DNA of 64,000 nucleotides from Vandiemenella viatica (Eukaryota > Arthropoda > Insecta > Orthoptera > Morabidae). Positions within the stretch are counted from its first letter, which is position 1, and each line of letters starts with the position of its first letter. Below are positions 52,302 to 63,379 of the stretch, piece by piece. Under the pieces are notes generated by a model that was not told the origin of the DNA, made no database searches, and worked only from the letters and a program-made list of their open reading frames with translations. The stretch is from NCBI GenBank assembly GCA_031002005.1, contig CM061920.1, forward strand, positions 54,166,610 through 54,230,609, in the 5' to 3' direction. The position numbers and the translations under genes are program-made.

Positions 52302-53107
52302 GAAGTAATTCGAGTTAACCATTGGAAATAAGAAATACTGTAGGAATCTTAAGTGAGTGTCGAGATAAACAGGAGACTATGGAATAATATGAGCATGGTG
52401 GTGTTTTTGTACTGCTAAGAAACCATCGACAGTAGTTTTACTACCAGTTAATAAGGACACGTTACTTCCTTCATTACGTAACAAAGAAATGAGTTTGAGA
52501 TAGAGCCATTCAGGCTATACTTTACAGGATGGTTCTGTAAGGTTAGAATCGTATCCATTTGGGAAACGATTACTGCAAATACACCTGTTCTTCTTGGTTA
52601 ATTATAGTGCTGGGAGGAAACTACTCTTTTGCTTACTTCTGTTGTCATTTTAGTAGATCTATTTTCGTATTGGATAGCGATGTTAAAGCGTTTACCTCTT
52701 TTAGCTGATTGTGGTTTGTGCAGTTCGCACTTACTGATTGCGAAAACGTTCTGGAATTGCAAACTAATTTACTCCAAGGACAACGCATCCGGTCGTGGGG
52801 TAGTCACATCATTCCAACATAGCTGCCCAATAATGTGCTTAACACGTTTCTCTATATCTCTGGTTTTTCCATTTAGCTCCAGCTTATATTAACTGATTAA
52901 CAATTTTCCCACCTCTTTAAATGTTACCAGCTATTACATGCTTTTTTTAAAACTTTTTTTACAGACTTCTTTCTTCACCTGTTTTTTCCCACAATCAGCG
53001 CTTGTCGTTTTTAACTGGTAAATATAATTTTCAGTATACTATTTTAACCGCGCGTTTCAAATACTTTTTGTTTGCCTCTTTTGCGCTTCCGAAAGTTCTG
53101 TATTTTG
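52302..53107. other. No gene recognised
   Basis: AT-rich. The ORF at 52629-52892 and its antisense gave no recognisable domain. Confidence 0.4.
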
Positions 53108-53301
53108 TTATAACTTTTCACCTATTCGCTGTCGAGGTTGCTAGAGGCACAAGAGTTTGAGTCTATGGAATGGGAAGGAATTCATCCGTAACTTTTTGAA
53201 AAACCATCCCTGTATTCGCGAGGAGTGACTTCGGAAAACCATGGAAATAAGAAATCTGGATGGCCGGACCTGGTTTGAACCTGCGTCCACTCTATTTGCA
53301 G
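53108..53301 (-). mobile_element. SINE family A copy, diverged
   Basis: Minus strand. CTGTCGAGGTTGCTAGAGGC, GGAATGGGAAGGAATTCATC, AAACCATCCCTGTATTCGCG, AAACCATGGAAATAAGAAAT and GGTTTGAACCTGCGTCC (altered B box). The head beyond the B box is lost. Confidence 0.8.
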
Positions 53302-53456
53302 CCTCAAGCCCTGTTTCTTGATGCCCCAGCCTGCTTTGGTAAAGTTGTAGAAAATTTTTGTTCAGTTTTTACCAATGTTGGATGCTCAAAGGTTACTCCG
53401 TATCAGGGAGGGCTTTATTGCCAGCTGTAATTTTATTCACAAGTTAGGGAGCGTGA

Positions 53457-53998
53457 ACAAACTACGTGGCTCGGTCCAGGGGGGGGGGTGAGGGATTGGC
53501 TGGAAGGCTACGTTGAGCTACGTGGGGGGAGGGAGGGTTTTGAGCTAGGTCACGTAGCTTTCCTTTCATTTTTATTTTTTTATCTGCTTAACGTCTCTCT
53601 AACAGCGAGGTCTTTAGAGACGGGAAATGATGGGGGGCAAGGAATGGGAAGGAATTCGGCCATGGCCTTTTGAAGGAAGCATCCCGGCATTTGCCTGGAG
53701 TGATTTGGGAAACCATGGAAAACCCAAATCTGGATGGCCGAACGGGGATTCGAATTTCCTTTTATAACATTTTTCACAGTTAAAATGAGGAACAGAACTC
53801 ACAATAGCGTGTGAATATTTATTTCCTTCAATTAATTATCTCCTTATGTAATTTACAATAGTCTGATAACAGAAAACAGTACAAAAAGTCTTCTGGAATC
53901 AAAAGGGAAAAAAGCTACGTGCTACGGGGGGTGGGGGGGGGGGGAGGGGGGTAGTCACAGGAGGCCAAAATGGAGCTACGTGGTTTATGCACGCTCCC
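53457..53998. mobile_element. MITE family A, copy 3, interrupted by a SINE
   Basis: The ends are GGGAGCGTGAACAAACTA and, reverse-complemented, GGGAGCGTGCATAAACCA, with TTA on both sides (53454-53456, 53999-54001). G-runs lie near 53480 and 53926-53951. Removing the SINE at 53570-53754 leaves about 350 bp, like copy 2. Confidence 0.9.
53570..53754 (-). mobile_element. SINE family A copy inside MITE A, with target duplication
   Basis: Minus strand: T-rich tail, GAGGTCTTTAGAGACGGG, GGAATGGGAAGGAATTCGGC, AAACCATGGAAAACCC, ending at the B box GGGGATTCGAA. The 5' head is truncated there. The target duplication is TTTCCTTTCAT (53559-53569) and TTTCCTTTTAT (53755-53765), 10 of 11 identical, showing a LINE-style retrotransposition event. 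Confidence 0.92.
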
Positions 53999-54001
53999 TT
54001 A

Positions 54002-55469
54002 TGGCATTGTTTCGATCATCGGGTGAAAATTTTGTTTCTCAAATAGCCAACCACTAGTGCTGCTTCATGCATTAAGGCACCGCCGCATTGGATCGTGGAG
54101 GGGGGAGGGGGGGGGGGTCCACATCCCGGTTCCGGCGTTCCAGTCACCCGGATTGAGGTTTTACTCTCACCTGGGTGACTGCTGGCTTGGTCCCCAATCT
54201 CTGCTTCATAAACTACACGATTCACAAACAAAAATACACTTATCACAAAGAATTCAACTTAATCGTTTCACAGACAGTTGGAAACACATCTGCTCCCCCA
54301 TTAAAACTATGTAGTACATGGAACCTTACTTTCAGAACAAGCGCAGCATCTGGACGATCCGCGAAAGTGGAAACGTTTAAAAGGAAATGCTGATGTTTCT
54401 GGCTCTGCTAATTCTCTTCCAGTTTAGTCATCTGCCTTGTTGCCATGCTAATGATTTATACTGTACTCTGATCTTTGTTTATAGTAAGCTATGATACGCA
54501 GCAGTCCGGGATGTCGTGATTCTCGGTTATTCTATTGCAGCCTTTACCAACCTTTATCAACGGCGGACCACTTAGAGACTAGCCCCGGACCCCTTAATAA
54601 TAATAATAATTTTTAATTGGCTGTTGTAGAACCGTCATTTGATAGTTCGACTCGCATCTCATACATTGTGGCCAGAGTTCGCGTGTTATCACGCCTCCAT
54701 TTATGTTTTCGTAATAATTAATTTTATTTTGTTCGCGGGCAACTGTGCGGTATCTATTCTCGATTGTTCTATTGGTCTCGAAATACTCTTGCTGCGCCAA
54801 CCTCCCTGGTCCATCAAGCATAGAAATATACCAGAGCTTCTTGCATCTTCTCGTGGTCTAAACAGTAAAAAATATGCAGCTTGGTATGAAGAGGTCTCAG
54901 TTTAAACGCTTGAACTGAGAAACATAAAAGAAAATTAGCAGGAGAGACACAGGTTTTGTTTCATCCAGTTCGTGTTAGTTATTGTTGATTTACAGATACC
55001 GTATCTCTTTGTGTGATACGAAATTTTCTTTTGGCATTTTCAGGATCGATATGTGATTAGGTGACTGATCTAATGGTTATCTAAATGGCGCAATCGTTTC
55101 ACTGAACTGGAAAAAGTTTCTGTTACAGTCTAATTTATTGCTATTGAATTTCATGTACACGTCCGATAACATGTAATATTATAGGTATAAATTGTGGAGG
55201 ATTAATTGATCGATGTATATTTCGTGTAATCTTATAAATTTTTCCAAGTTTTGCTACGGGATACAGTTGCAACTATTTATGAGCGAAATTGGAGACTAAC
55301 TGAAGCACGAAGAGCAGATAATACTCTTAGTATTGGCGTTTGATCGTGATTATTCAAATACTTTACTGTAAACGAAAATCGCAACACGAAGGCGACATGA
55401 AATTACAATGAAATTTATTCGACAAAATTGTGGCCATGAAAGTACAATCAATAATGATTGCAATTTCAG
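54002..55469. other. No gene recognised; possible further SINE
   Basis: Around 54055-54195 a plus-strand block (TTAAGGCACCGCCGCATTGG, ATCCCGGTTCCGGCGTTCC, then a body-like TTGAGGTTTTACTC and TGCTGGCTTGG) resembles another tRNA-derived SINE with a damaged B box and a G-run (54109-54118). A (TAA)n run lies at 54595-54609. No domain was seen in the rest. Confidence 0.4.
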
Positions 55470-55687
55470 TGTACACACTTTGACAATAAATTTGGCCGCC
55501 GCTGAAAAATTCTATCACTCATATTTTGCAAAATCTGACATCAATGTCATCCCAGGAAACAGTAATGTAATATTGGCAAGCCAGTATTGCGTAACTGTTT
55601 CTTAGAATGACATTGAAGTCAAATTTTGCAAAATATGAGTGATACAATTTTTCAGCGGCGGCCAAATTTATTGTCAAAGTGTGTACA
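55470..55687. mobile_element. Stem-loop MITE with 93-bp arms
   Basis: The arms 55470-55562 and 55595-55687 are inverted copies with only a few mismatches: TGTACACACTTTGACAATAA, ATTTGGCCGCCGCTGAAAAA, TATCACTCATATTTTGCAAA. The loop is about 32 bp. It would fold into one long hairpin. No clear target duplication and no coding capacity. Confidence 0.8.
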
Positions 55688-55792
55688 TGCACTTAGACGG
55701 TGGGAATTAGTAAGGTGTGAACCGGGAGAAGTGTCACGGAATGAAAGAGAGTCTAGAGGTGCTGCTGGAGAACACACAACCGCGCGGCTTGA

Positions 55793-56043
55793 TTTTTTTT
55801 TTCCCTCCCTTGTGGCTTTGCGCCTCGTCGACGGCTAAGGTCATTAGAGGCGGGATGGGGCTGGAGACAAGGAACGGGAAGGAATTCGGCCGTGGTGTTT
55901 TTGAAAGAAGCATCCTGGCATTCGCCTGGAGTGATTTGGGGAAACCATGGAAAACCCAAATCTGCATGCCCGGACGGGAATTCGAACCCGCGTCCTCCCG
56001 AATGCGAGGCCAGAGCGTTAACCGTTCACCCACCACGCTCAGT
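55793..56043 (-). mobile_element. SINE family A copy, full length
   Basis: Minus strand. T-run, GGCTTTGCGCCTCGTCGACG, GCTAAGGTCATTAGAGGCGG, CCCGGACGGGAATTCGAACC (B box) and GTTAACCGTTCACCCACCAC. It belongs to the same young subfamily as 38951-39197 and 60292-60539, as shown by GACGGCTAAGGTCATTAG. ORFs reported on both strands here are SINE read-through. Confidence 0.93.
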
Positions 56044-56789
56044 GTGCGGCTTTTAGGCGCGTCCGCAAACATCGACAGTGGTTACAGGAGGATCAACTTT
56101 CCGACAGACTGTATCCCAGACATGTTCGATGGGCGACATGTCAGGCGAACGTGAACCGACTCAGAGTGCTGCTGGGCCTACGTGCACGCCATTCCTCTGC
56201 AATCTTAATCACGTACTACGGTTCCACCGTTATACACATCCTCCGATTTTGGAGTGAGTCAGACCATTCTTTCTCAGTGTTGCATTTTTCACAAACAGAA
56301 GTGTATTATCACGTCGATAATTTGTTCGGATGGTTTCTGACTGCTATAAATGGTTGGGTGGTGTGTGTAGAGGTCTTTTCGTTCCGACAATCAGTAGTGA
56401 TGAATCATAACAACTGCAATAGACTTAACGGAAATCCGTACGCTACTGTATCGGCACGTTCGTACTGAATTAAAATGTACGAACCTACTTTCCTTACGGA
56501 GCAACCTCCTAAATTTCCCAGGAACTGCATACATCACGCAGTAATTGTTTTTGCAGTAATGGTGTAAGCTAAAGTCGTTGTTACTAATGGACATTTCATT
56601 TGTCTCAGTATCCAGGTGGGCGTCTCAATTTCTGAGATTGGGAGAGTTGCGTAAATACTGTCAGCCATACAGCTCACATTATCAGTTTGTAGCAAAAAAT
56701 ACCAACTCAATAGTGGGAACGTACTGTAACTGTCGATTTGACCGAAATCGCAAGTTCAGTTACTGTACTGATCCCCCGGGACTGATGTT
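56044..56789. other. No gene recognised
   Basis: The segment CAGACATGTTCGATGGGCGA, ACATGTCAGGCGAACGTG (56119-56155) has the look of a widespread transposon fragment, but no copy elsewhere in the window supports it. Confidence 0.4.
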
Positions 56790-56865
56790 ATTTTAGCGAG
56801 TACGGTGTGCGATCGGGAGGACGCGAGTTCAAATCCTCCTCCGCCCGTCGAGTTTCCCATGGTTT

Positions 56866-57311
56866 GGGACCGTGCTCCATTTTGGCCTCCTGTGAACCCC
56901 CCCCTCCCCCCATGTAGCCCTATGTGGCTTTTGCCTCTACCCTCTCCCTCCCCCCCACACACACGTAGCACGTTGTTGTTGTTGTTTGTGCTTTAGGGCG
57001 CGTCAACATCGGGGTTATTAGCGCCCTACGTAGTACGTAGCTTTTTTCCCTTTAGATACCAGAAGACATTTTGTACTGTTTTCTCTTGTCAGACTATTGT
57101 AAATTACATACGGAGATAATTAAATGACGGAAATAAATATTCACATGCTGCTGTGAGTTCTGTCCCTCATTTGAAATGCGAAAAATGTAATGAAGGGAAA
57201 GCTACGTGGCCTGGCTCGGAACCCCCCCCCCCCCTCCATGTAGTCCAGCGTAGCCTTCCGGTCAACCCCCCCCCCCCCCTGGACCAAGCCACGTAGTTCG
57301 TGCACGCTCCC
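56866..57311. mobile_element. MITE family A, copy 4, inside a SINE
   Basis: The left end GGGACCGTGC is followed directly by TCCATTTTGGCC, a short deletion relative to copy 1. The right end, reverse-complemented, is GGGAGCGTGCACGAACTA. TTT flanks both sides. C-runs lie at 56896-56910, 57223-57234 and 57267-57279. A foreign piece (about 56970-57030) interrupts it. Confidence 0.88.
56970..57030 (-). mobile_element. SINE 3'-end fragment inside MITE A copy 4
   Basis: A TTG/T-rich run then GTGCTTTAGGGCGCGTCAAC, ATCGGGGTTATTAGCGCCC. The order (tail, GCTTTA, CGTC, GGTTATTAG) mirrors the 3' end of family A on the minus strand but differs in sequence, so it is likely the end of a related SINE, truncated to about 50 bp. 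Confidence 0.45.
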
Positions 57312-57432
57312 TTTCCCAACACACTTTAGGCAAATGCCGGGATGGTGCCTTTAAATAGTCATGGCCGTTCCTACTCTCCAATCCACTCCTGCCTGTACGA
57401 AAGGTCGTCGAGGCATATCACCATTAAAAAAA

Positions 57433-58784
57433 TAACAATCCGTAATTTTCATCTAGTTTTTTTCTGCTGATTTTAAAAGATTAAAGGCTATTGTTAAACA
57501 CTGTTGCCGTATCGCAGCACGTGTTCATTCGTCACTGCGTCGCGCGACAGTTTGGCCATTCCAACACTCATACACATGTTTTCTCAAAGCAGAAGACAAT
57601 CTTTCAATGTAATCTTCTCGGGTGTGTAGCCGGGTGTCGTAGGCAATGTAAGCAGTCACAGCAAGCGTATAACATCACGACGCTACTTGACACCTGATGA
57701 AGACAGCAGAGCCAGGTGTCGAAACGGCTGAACACTCGCGAATGCCGGGAAAGTTTCCAGTCACACGAGATAATATTTGATCTACGACGGAAGTCGCGTC
57801 AGCTGTCGTTTCCTTAACACACAAGACTGATTTGCGAAGCAGTGTCTCAAATGTTGCACAGACCGGCCAGAGAAAAAAGTGAACGTACGATATGTGGTTA
57901 AACCAAAGATCGTGAATGAATATCTTTTGTTGACGATTTCCCCTTTATGTACTGGATTCACTACATTCACAAATACGCTGCTGCAGGAATAAAAGATTAC
58001 AATAAAATCTTGCGTACCCGTTCTTCGTCGAGCCCAATTAGCCCTTTTAAAGCGGGAAAACACTCGCGCGCCGTTCGCCTAAATAATGCGGCACGCCTTG
58101 CTTGTCTGTTACTGTTCGGGAGACACGCATCACAAAGAAGACAAAACGCGATGCGGCGGTTGTTCTCATTACGCTGAAAGCAGGTCCAATGACGCGCGGA
58201 CATTCTTTTCTTCCTCTCCACTTGGTTCCTGCCTGCCGTTCCTTTTGTTAATATGCGTGCAGCCTCCAATAAACCGACGCAGCGCTCTCGCTCCCCCCCC
58301 CCACCTCCCTCTTCTTATTATTGCCTCCAGTAACACACGCGCGATCAATACAGCCCCAACGGCCAATCAGGTAATTCTCACCTAAGCTCGTTTTAAGTAC
58401 AAATTCTTGTCTGTCCTGGCAGTGTAGGGTCGTCGGTTCGAGTCCGGCCCCGGCCATGATTCGTTTTAATTAAGTGTAGTATTTGTCCTGTATTGTCCTC
58501 GCTACAGTGTCCAAAAAAATTTATGAGCAAGGTTGGATAAATGGGCGCGCAGTCCAAACGCTGTATTATATATATATATATATTACACGAGCTGGATTTT
58601 CACTCCACCCGTTAAAAACATTTTTCTTCCTCATAAGACTGACAAACGTGTATATATATATATATATATTGTGTCCCTATATTTCAGTTTGCAGACAGAA
58701 GCATCCAGCACAGAACACTGATGTTTGTGTCTGGTAGTAGTATGGAGTCTCCCATCGTGCACTATGATGGTTTCATATCGGTAA
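57433..58784. other. Mostly unassigned; PLE-like motif, CpG-rich patch, TA runs
   Basis: Apart from the hammerhead-like core at 57694-57727, there is a CpG-rich stretch (58005-58310). A SINE-B-like B box TCGGTTCGAGTCCGGCCCCG (58435-58454) and two (TA)n runs (58564-58583, 58651-58670) follow. No coding domain recognised on either strand. Confidence 0.4.
57694..57727 (+). ncRNA. Hammerhead-ribozyme-like core (PLE-type), third sequence class
   Basis: CTGATGA (57694-57700) then a GACA/TGTC stem with an 11-nt loop, then GAAACGGC (57721 on). Core boxes are intact. It has the same layout as the cores at 17906-17935 and 25734-25760 but unrelated flanks, suggesting the remnant of a third PLE lineage. 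No RT frame is adjacent. Confidence 0.45.
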
Positions 58785-59160
58785 GAGGTCATCCATAAAT
58801 TACGTGAGGTGTTTTTCCGCATTTCTCCCCCTCCCCTCTGGTGAGACTTCGTGAGTTCTAGTCCGTGAGGATCCCCCCCCCCCCTAGAAATCACCCTCGC
58901 AACTTTTTGAGACCTTTTTTGTTAGGTACCACACTTCCAAAGCCGGTTACACCCCCACTTTTCGACGAAATACCCCCCTAAAATCGGACTTTCGTGTCAT
59001 TTGTAGACTTGCTTTTTTTGGTTCTGCAATCCAACAAAAATTTCCAAAACCTCACGTGAGATTTCTGTTGACCCCACCCCCTTCCCCCTTAGTGAGATTT
59101 GACGAGGTTTCACCGGACCCCCCCCCCCTATTTCACTTTTCGTAATTTATGTACGCCCCC
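58785..59160. mobile_element. MITE family B, copy 4 (376 bp, TAA duplication)
   Basis: The left end is GAGGTCATCCATAAATTA and the right end, reverse-complemented, GGGGGCGTACATAAATTA, with TAA on each side (58782-58784, 59161-59163). Internal C-runs occur at 58873-58883 and 59119-59128. It is the same length class as the 375-bp copies. Confidence 0.9.
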
Positions 59161-59163
59161 TAA

Positions 59164-59583
59164 CTGTGGGGGTGTAGGAGATGTGGTAGTTGAAAGTTGT
59201 CGACCTAGGACAATTTCATATTTGGACCAAAGTGTTCTAAAAAAATATACTTGCATGTTATTGAATGCACTAAAATGTTCTTGAGTAGTCTTCTGGAGTA
59301 CGATATATTTTCCAACTTTTTCAGCTATTAACAAATATAAATAATTTATATGCAACACATTTAGTTTGTGGACCGATTTTGACAGGGTTTTCACAGGCGG
59401 GTTGCTGATTTGGCAGGGAGTAACATATCCCACTTTTTATCCTGGAAATATTTAAAGTTTCGTGCAAAACATAAAATCCTTCAAAATTCTTGACAAACAC
59501 GATGTCGTCGGCAAAAGCTAATTATTACTTAAATAATACTGGTGTTCAAGTAAACGGAACGTGGAAGCCTTGACTTACAGGTG
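59164..59583. other. No gene recognised
   Basis: AT-rich. The minus ORF at 59128-59433 has no recognisable domain and starts in the MITE. Confidence 0.4.
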
Positions 59584-59796
59584 TCCTGGTGGGTGAGCGG
59601 TAACGCTCCGGCTTCGCATTCGGAAGGACGCGGGATCAAATCTCTGCTCGGCCATCCAGATTTCCATAGTTTCCCTAAATCATTCTAGCCGAAAGCGTGG
59701 GTGGTTCCTTCAAAAGGCCGTGGTGAATTCCTTACCCTAATCCTCTCCCGTCTTTAATGACTCTGAAGTCCATGGGGTGTAAAGACATAAGCAAAA
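59584..59796 (+). mobile_element. SINE family A copy
   Basis: Plus strand. CTGGTGGGTGAGCGGTAACG (intact A-box region), GGACGCGGGATCAAATCTC (altered B box), TTCCTTCAAAAGGCCGTGG, CCCGTCTTTAATGACTC and a short A-rich tail with GACATAAGC. Confidence 0.9.
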
Positions 59797-60291
59797 CAGT
59801 ACTCCTGTTTACTTCCAATAAAAAAGAAAAAAAGGTCAGACATATGGACGTCTAAAGCAAACACGATTCTGAAAGTACCTTAACGTCGAAAGATGCTACC
59901 AACAGGACTTTGTGTGATAGTCTCACATACGAACTTCACAAGTAAATGCCAATTATAGAACCAATGTAGAGCCATAAAACTCGGATTTCAGTTTTATTAC
60001 AAACTTCAGATGAGAAAACGTGAGATTCTGAGACAACTGTATTCATATTATGTAAAATACCGTACTCTGTCCGTATTCCATGACGAACGCATACCAAAAA
60101 AAAATCTAAACAATTTGACAGTAATATCGGAACAGCAGGATTGCACTAGTGTATTTCAGTTTACTTTGAATCCATGAAAACTTATTGCTTTTCTCATTTA
60201 TCCTGTCACATCATGATAGCTACTTAAAGAGACATAAGATGAATACTCTGGTGAAAATATAGATCTCGTCGTGATCAAATTAACCTTTAAT
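59797..60291. other. No gene recognised
   Basis: AT-rich, no repeat match. Confidence 0.4.
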
Positions 60292-60539
60292 TTTTTATTT
60301 TGTTTTCTCTTACGGCTTTACGCCTCGTCGACGGCTAAAGTTATTAGAGGCGGGATGGGATTCGGGACAAGGAACGGGAAGGAATTCAGCCATGGCCTTT
60401 TTGAAGGAAGCTTCCCGGCATTCGCCTGGAGTGATTTGGGAAACGATGGAAAACTCAGATCTGGGTGGGACGGGGATTCGAACCCGCGTCCTCCCGAATG
60501 CGAGGCCAGAACTTTAACCGTTCACCCACCACGCTCGGT
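60292..60539 (-). mobile_element. SINE family A copy, full length
   Basis: Minus strand. T-rich tail, CTTTACGCCTCGTCGACGGC, GGGATGGGATTCGGGACAAG, GGACGGGGATTCGAACCCGC (perfect B box) and CCGTTCACCCACCACGCTCG. A small deletion lies just before the B box (GGGTGGGACGGGG for GGATGCCCGGACGGGG). Confidence 0.93.
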
Positions 60540-60599
60540 CTTTAAATTAAAAAAGAGATTATAGCAAGTGGTTATATCTAACAGTTTGTTACTAGATAC

Positions 60600-61235
60600 A
60601 GTGAACCATATGTCTGTATTTACACCTATACTCTGCAATTCACAAAACTCTGTACATTCCAAACCGGAATAGCATGAGGGAAGAAAGAATTCGTATAAGC
60701 ATTAGCGTGGCACCTTATTACTCTAATCTTATCTCTCCTGTAATTACGACGCAAATAGGCTGGTGGACGAAGTACTTTATGACATTCGTAAATGAAAGGA
60801 GTAGTTTCCATGTTTGCCAATAAATTCAAGCGATCCCTTACGATATGGATACGAAACGGCACAACAGTAGTCCAAATGTAGAAGCACGAGAGCTTCGTAC
60901 GCTCTTTTGCTTGTGCATTACAATTCTTCAAAATTCGACCTATGAATCACATCCAAGAATTACCTCTACCTGCGATCGAAGCTCATGTCGCTTTGTACGT
61001 TTATGCCCAAATATTCAGAGAATCAATCATTTCAATAGCCGACCTATTCACTTTGTACTCCTGAACAACAGGATACTTTTTGTACGTTATGCACATTGTC
61101 GTGTGGTTTTTGCTGTTTACTGTAAGTTTCCATCGATAGCACCATGCCGAAATAACGTCCAGATCGCGTTGAATTTTTAAGCAATCAGCCGAACTTCTTA
61201 TTCGACCGACAACGTTACCCTGTATCATCAGTAGT
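60600..61235 (-). pseudogene. Non-LTR RT remnant (thumb and C-terminus)
   Basis: The minus frame 61228-61001 reads GRIRSSADCLKIQRDLDVIS, AWCYRWKLTVNSKNHTTMCI and KVNRSAIEMIDSL, the IxSxxDCxxLQxDLxxxxxWCxxxxLxxNxxK region that follows the catalytic box of Jockey/CR1/I-group RTs. Further down, 60931-60626 gives RDRLNLLANM, then YRRDKIRVIRCHANAYTNSF and FPHAIPVWN, a typical C-terminus. The catalytic DD box should lie just above 61228 but is not visible. Frameshifts break it in between. Confidence 0.7.
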
Positions 61236-61477
61236 CATGATATGAGTATCGACTAGATAATCAGTGAGAAAATTTCGGGAATACAATGTATAGTGAGGTT
61301 GGTGGTTTGTAATAGGATGAAAGAAGAATTTGTAGCAGTTGTTTATTTAGTGTAATAGATACGTAACAAAAGTCGACGCCAGTGAAGTAGTTAATTCATA
61401 TCTCTGTGATATGTGCTGCTGTTATCTAGCGGCTTGGCTGTGAACTGTCTCATGCGCGCGACTTTCACAGTTATTAC
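61236..61477. other. No gene recognised
   Basis: Short AT-rich spacer before the tandem array. Confidence 0.4.
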
Positions 61478-61784
61478 TTTTGTCCTTCAAGGGTCATATT
61501 CCGAAAATTTCGTTCTTAATTTATAATGTTGCCTGAGTAGAGACCTTAATTTTTAAAATGATACCTCATTTATTGATTTCGGTTAGGTACCAAGTGATAT
61601 AAATGTCTCGTGATAACAAAAAAATATATGTTATGTAAATAATGATACTTTAGCCCTTTAAGGACAGAATTCTGAATATTCCTTTCTTAAAATATGATGT
61701 GACCAAAGCGGAGAACGTAATCTCTAAAGTAATATCTCATTTCTCGATTTCGGTTATGAGCGTAGAAAGATAAATTGCATGTGA

Positions 61785-61828
<44 letters not shown>

Positions 61829-62315
61829 CAATGGAAATAACGATACTTTTTGCCTTTTAAGAGTTTAATTCCGAAAAATTTCTTTCTTAAAATATGATGT
61901 GACCAAAGCGGAGATCTTAATCTTTAAAATGATACCTCATTTATATATATCAGGGTAGATAATTGGTTCGAGACACAAAAACGCGTTGTAGAAATATTGA
62001 TACCTTTCCCTTTGAGGGTCAAATTCTGAAAAATTCGTTTCTTAATATATGATGTCACCAAAGCGCAGACCTTAATCTTTAAAATGATACTACATTTATA
62101 TCGATTTCGTGTAGGTATCCAGGGAGATAAGTGACTGGTGACATTTTAGAAATGTTGAAATTTTTGCCCTTTAGGGAACGAATTTGGAAAAATTACTTTC
62201 TTAAATATGATGTGATCAAAACGGATACCTTAATCTTTAAAATGACACCTCATCTATCTATTTCGGTTAGGTATGAAACGAGATAATGGCTTGTGACAAA
62301 AAAAAAAAACACCTT
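61478..62315. repeat. Satellite-like tandem array, five units of about 155-200 bp
   Basis: The motif CTTAATCTTTAAAATGATAC recurs near 61542, 61713, 61913, 62068 and 62224, giving periods of about 171, 200, 155 and 156 bp. Each unit also has CTTTTAAGGGT/TTTGAGGGTC, TTCCGAAAAATTTC, CTTAAAATATGATGTGACCA and AAGCGGAGA in the same order. The second unit is longer because of a 42-A run (61786-61827). Units differ from each other by roughly one base in five to ten by eye. No coding capacity. Confidence 0.85.
61786..61827. repeat. Poly(A) run of 42
   Basis: An uninterrupted A-run inside the second tandem unit at the place where other units have GACAAAAAAA or GACACAAAAA. It is a slippage expansion rather than a retroelement tail. 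Confidence 0.9.
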
Positions 62316-62335
62316 TTGTAAATAATATATATTAT

Positions 62336-62769
62336 ATGAAAAGGGAAAGGAAAATCTTGAGAAAAATTTGGCGACCACTAAAAATTGAAAATGGAGAGTT
62401 TAGACACCTATACAAAGAAGAAGAAATTGAAAGGATGTCAGACACGATCAGAAAAAGGAGAATCAGTTTTTTTGGTCACATATGAGAATGGATAACAATA
62501 GACTTACAGAAATAATTTTCAATCATGTTTACAAGAGTATGAAGGACAACCAGTGGATCCAAGGAGTAAAGAAAGATATGAGTGAGATCGGAATAACAGA
62601 AGATTTAATACAAGACAGAGCAACTTTTCGGAGATTGATCCAAAATTCCAAGGGTCTCCAGGAGAAGGAGAAGAGGAAATGTAGTAACATATGGACAGAA
62701 GAAAGGAGGAAACAGCAAAGTGAGAGGATGAAGAACTATTGGAAGTCAAGAAAAGAAGCATCGAAATGA
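62336..62769 (+). pseudogene. Non-LTR LINE C-terminal region
   Basis: Before 62482 the frame reads ILRKIWRPLKIENGEFRHLY, KEEEIERMSDTIRKRRISFF and GHI, then a stop. From 62482 it continues RMDNNRLTEIIFNHVYKSMK, WIQGVKKDMSEIGITEDLIQ, DRATFRRLI, and ends EERRKQQSERMKNYWKSRKE. This is the typical C-terminus of an insect endonuclease-RT LINE (GHI.RM..NRLTxxIF, WIxEVKxDLxEIGI). The single stop at about 62485 and the missing RT palm make it a 5'-truncated, nearly intact tail. It is related to the fragment at 30535-30875. Confidence 0.78.
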
Positions 62770-63379
62770 ATGCACGGGATTACTTTTCGTAGTTCTTAGA
62801 TGGCCGATATCGAAGAGAAGAATATATATGATACTGAACTGATGTTGTACCGTATGAGCGAGACAACCCATTCGTGTTGCTATCGTAGCAGAGGTGTGTC
62901 TCACGAGATGGGTGTTCTGGACTAGGCACGGTGTTTGTCAGAGGAGTCTGGGGTGACATTTCTCGAGTCCCGGCCCAGCCTTCAGGTCCCAGCAGGAGTC
63001 GATTCTGTTCCCAGGCATTGTGCAGGACCTCCTGCCGACAGCCACTTGGGCCTCAATAGGTGCCGCCGGGTGGGTTTTGTTCACTTGGAACCTCTTGTCG
63101 TTCACACTCTCTCCACGAAACACAACAGCCCCCTCCTGCTAGGTGGGCCCGCATGATATGCAGACAATGTCGGCAATATTGACTGGCGTTGACCTCGAAC
63201 TGGGCTACATGGATAATTCGCTGGATCGGATCTAACCACTCCAGCTCGAGTGAATATAACGAATTCCAAGTTGAGAGGTATGCAGCACCCCACCAGTTAA
63301 TACAAACACCGAAGCTTAACTCCTTCAAGCATCATTTCTACAGTGAAACAAACTTCTCTCTCAATCCTGCACCGTCTAA
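62770..63379. other. No gene recognised
   Basis: Moderately GC-rich. Minus ORFs at 63053-63328 and 63102-63293 overlap in different frames and have no recognisable domain. Confidence 0.4.

Larger units (their letters stand above)
56790..57432 (+). mobile_element. SINE family A copy split by MITE A copy 4
   Basis: The head GGAGGACGCGAGTTCAAATC (B box altered) and GTTTCCCATGGTTT end at 56865. The SINE resumes at 57312 with TTTCCCAACACACTTTAGGC, ATGCCGGGATGGTGCC and an A-tail. The duplicated TTT at the junctions matches a 3-bp target duplication. The SINE is therefore older than the MITE. Confidence 0.88.

Noticed and set aside
55717..56154. 145-codon plus ORF that could be taken for a gene
   Set aside because: Nearly all of it is SINE A read-through; the same peptide recurs at 38968-39249, 52062-52331 and 60271-60564.
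61478..62315. CRISPR-like array
   Set aside because: Units are tandem without unique spacers, are diverged, and no cas genes exist; the genome is eukaryotic.
62938..63328. Minus ORFs at 63053-63328 and 63102-63293 as a host exon
   Set aside because: Two overlapping frames compete, neither has a recognisable domain, and no splice sites were clear.
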